64,000 nucleotides of DNA, from NCBI GenBank assembly GCA_037975125.1, contig CM075862.1, forward strand, positions 78,591,843 to 78,655,842, given 5' to 3'. Positions within the stretch are counted from its first letter, which is position 1, and the number at the start of each line of letters is the position of its first letter. Both the position numbers and the translations under genes were made by a program. The notes under the pieces are model-generated. The model was not told the DNA's origin. It saw nothing but the letters and a program-made list of their open reading frames with translations, and searched no databases. Positions 61,867 through 64,000 of the stretch are shown here, one piece after another. This DNA comes from Latrodectus hesperus (lineage: Eukaryota > Arthropoda > Arachnida > Araneae > Theridiidae).

Positions 61867-61904
61867 GTATATTGTTTGAGCTAAGCATGTGTTTTGAAAA
61901 GGCT
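61867..61904 (+). CDS. NPHP1: NPHP1 exon, after the 11-kb intron
   Basis: Acceptor ccctttag, donor gtaagt, phase 1 in and 0 out. It encodes (G)ILFELSMCFEKA, matching the family GILFELGISYIRN and continuing exactly from PTL-G of the exon ending at 50908. The remaining two fifths or more of the protein must lie beyond 64000. I found no further exon in 61905-64000. Confidence 0.88.
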
Positions 61905-64000
61905 GTAAGTATATAACTTTTAATATTACTTTTTAGAGCTCTAGATAAGTAATAGTTAGTTTTGAAATCATTTTCATAAAAATGAGATAGAATTTTATAT
62001 TTTCTAGTTAATGACTTAAGAGCAACTTATGAAATTAATAATCTTAAAAATAAAGATTTATAGTTTTTCTTTGTGCTTTTATCTCCTGTTTGTAAATTGA
62101 TGTTTACCATATAAAAATATATATTACATGCAAAGAATATTTTTTACCCTTGACAATATTTTAGTTAATTTACTAATTATATTAGCTTTGTTGGAAATGT
62201 TCTACTGATTTATAAATCATTTTAATGTTTGTAAAGCAAATATAAAAATTTATATTTGCAGAGTAAATTATTTTATACACTTGTATTAAAAATAATTAAT
62301 AAATTTTATTTTAATATTAAACAATTTTTAAAAGTTGTATTGGATAATAAAGTAATTTATAGTAATTTTTTACATTATAAAAGTTTGCATTTGTAGATGC
62401 CTATTCTCATTTACAAATAATTCCAATATTCATTTATTAAGAATTTTGTAAAAACGTTCTCTCTTTCTTAACAAATGGATTTATAAAAATTCTATTTAAA
62501 TTATTTAACTTTAAGTTAAATAAATTTCATATCCTTCTATATGAGCTTTTTCCCTGGTCTTTTGTGTAGTATTTTTATTATTAATTGAAAATCAACTTTT
62601 ATTTATCCAATTGTATCATAAGAAAATAGAGCTCAGTTAAAATTTTATGCCTTAAATACATTTTAATTGTTGATGTATTGGATCATATATGAAAGCACAT
62701 GACATTGCTTGTAGGATTGGATATCCATTGTTTATATAACTACATTATTATTTTAAAGTTCTTTGGAAACTTATCTCAACTTCTTGATTTTCATTATTTC
62801 CTTTATCTTTATGTTAAATTTTTAATATATTAGATAATAATTTTTAAAACATGATATTGATATTTTGTTAACATATTTTGACTTACATTCATTCAATTAT
62901 TAATCTTAAATAAATTTACAAAATGTTATATATTTTAATGGTTTCTAAATGTATAAATTGAATAAATATTAAAGTTTTATTTTTAAAATCTGTTTCATTT
63001 CATTCAAATGCTATAAAGTATTATATTGACTGATTTTTGACTTTAATTTGTTTAATTTCTCACTTTACAAATGAAAACATGTGTAACATGTTTTTTTAAA
63101 ATACATATTCAGATTATCCACTGTTACCATAACAATGAATTTTTCAAAACTGAACTCTACTTATCATGATATATTTTAAAAACATTTTCTAACTCAGACT
63201 TGAATGACACTAATAGATTATTTATAATGAGGGACCATATCAAAGTATTGTCACTACATGAAAACGTTGTTAGAAATTTTTTTTTACATATATGTTTTTA
63301 TATTTTTATTTTATGAATAATTCTATATTTGTGCAATATTTTACAGTCTTGAATTTCAAGCAAAGTAATAAAATTTAATCTCATCTTTTGAACAGAATGA
63401 AATAAATCATTGATTCAGAATATAGACTAGAAATTATGGGCTGTTTAAGCAAATAATGTTGAAAGAAACTATTGGGTTTTTTTTGGCAACAGAATTTGAT
63501 ATGCTATAACATACTTTTATTTCTTATGTATTTGTAAATAAATCTGAGGTTACATATTACTTTTTAAGATATAAAATTCATGTATTTCTTAACAGTTGAA
63601 AAGGATCTTGTATTTGATGTCGAAAAATGAGCCTAGTTATTATTTTATTAAGGATATGATACTCTTTTTAATTTAATAACCTATTACATGAAATACATTT
63701 GAACACAGGATATGTAACAAATCCTTTAATGACTTATTTTATGATTACAATATGAATTTATTATTTTTGGCTTATAATTTTGTGTAAATTCAATCAAGTA
63801 ACTCACACAATCAGTTTTCAACATTTATAAGTGGAATCAAAAGTGTTTGCAGGATAACTTTAAACTTAAAAGGAAATTGCATTGATAACTTTTAATATGC
63901 ATATTTTAATTATGAATTTTTCAATTAAAATCAATAATATATTTGTTACATTAAAAATGATTATTCCCTTATGAGTACCATATTTAGATCTGACTACTTT
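61905..64000. other. NPHP1 intron, no further exon found
   Basis: AT-rich sequence. I looked for the next conserved NPHP1 segment (ELSCGWxxLKLFD-like) and did not find it. Confidence 0.5.

Noticed and set aside
1..64000. CRISPR arrays, phage or bacterial operons
   Set aside because: No spaced direct repeats or prokaryotic gene organisation; introns, SINEs and LINEs show an animal genome.

Overview
The window is AT-rich nuclear DNA from an animal with long introns and many repeats. It carries no operons, bacterial-type ribosome binding sites, CRISPR arrays or origins. The transposon and tRNA-derived SINE families resemble those I associate with spider genomes, so an arachnid, probably a spider, is the best guess. 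This is an inference and was not searched.

Two host genes are recognisable and point away from each other. On the minus strand, from about 17.1 kb off the left edge, lies LRR1, the leucine-rich-repeat substrate receptor of a CUL2-type ubiquitin ligase. Four coding exons (15365-15547, 14160-14258, 8113-8529, 2016-2159) join in phase into 281 codons, and the 3' end is outside the window. On the plus strand, from about 31-38 kb off the right edge, lies NPHP1 (nephrocystin-1), a ciliary transition-zone protein. Twelve phase-consistent exons between 38291 and 61904 encode its SH3 domain, a short charged linker made of micro-exons, and the first part of the conserved nephrocystin domain. Its last intron in the window is about 11 kb.

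The 13 kb between the genes and the large introns hold mobile elements. At 18.1-20.2 kb a decayed Tc1 element contains a tRNA-derived SINE with a 13-bp target duplication. At 20.9-22.5 kb there is a 5'-truncated, RNase H-bearing LINE on the minus strand. At 22678-27999 there is a full-length LINE with 11-bp target duplications, an intact 1201-residue ORF2, and an ORF1 broken exactly at a canonical A_AAA_AAC slippery heptamer. At 29.7-30.9 kb a SINE is interrupted by a LINE 3' segment. Further on are a mariner remnant (32.8-33.5 kb), a LINE remnant (34.5-35.4 kb), a Tc1 remnant (41.3-42.2 kb) and a Tigger/pogo element in the 11-kb NPHP1 intron (53505-55762). A 758-bp internally deleted hAT element with perfect ends and 8-bp duplications lies in an LRR1 intron (8904-9661).

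I see no new multigene system. The most notable features are the probable -1 frameshift signal in ORF1 of the full-length LINE, the well-dated nested insertions, the NPHP1 micro-exons, and several unclassified repeats or orphan coding-like fragments. Splice sites were assigned by eye from GT/AG signals, reading phase and remembered family similarity.
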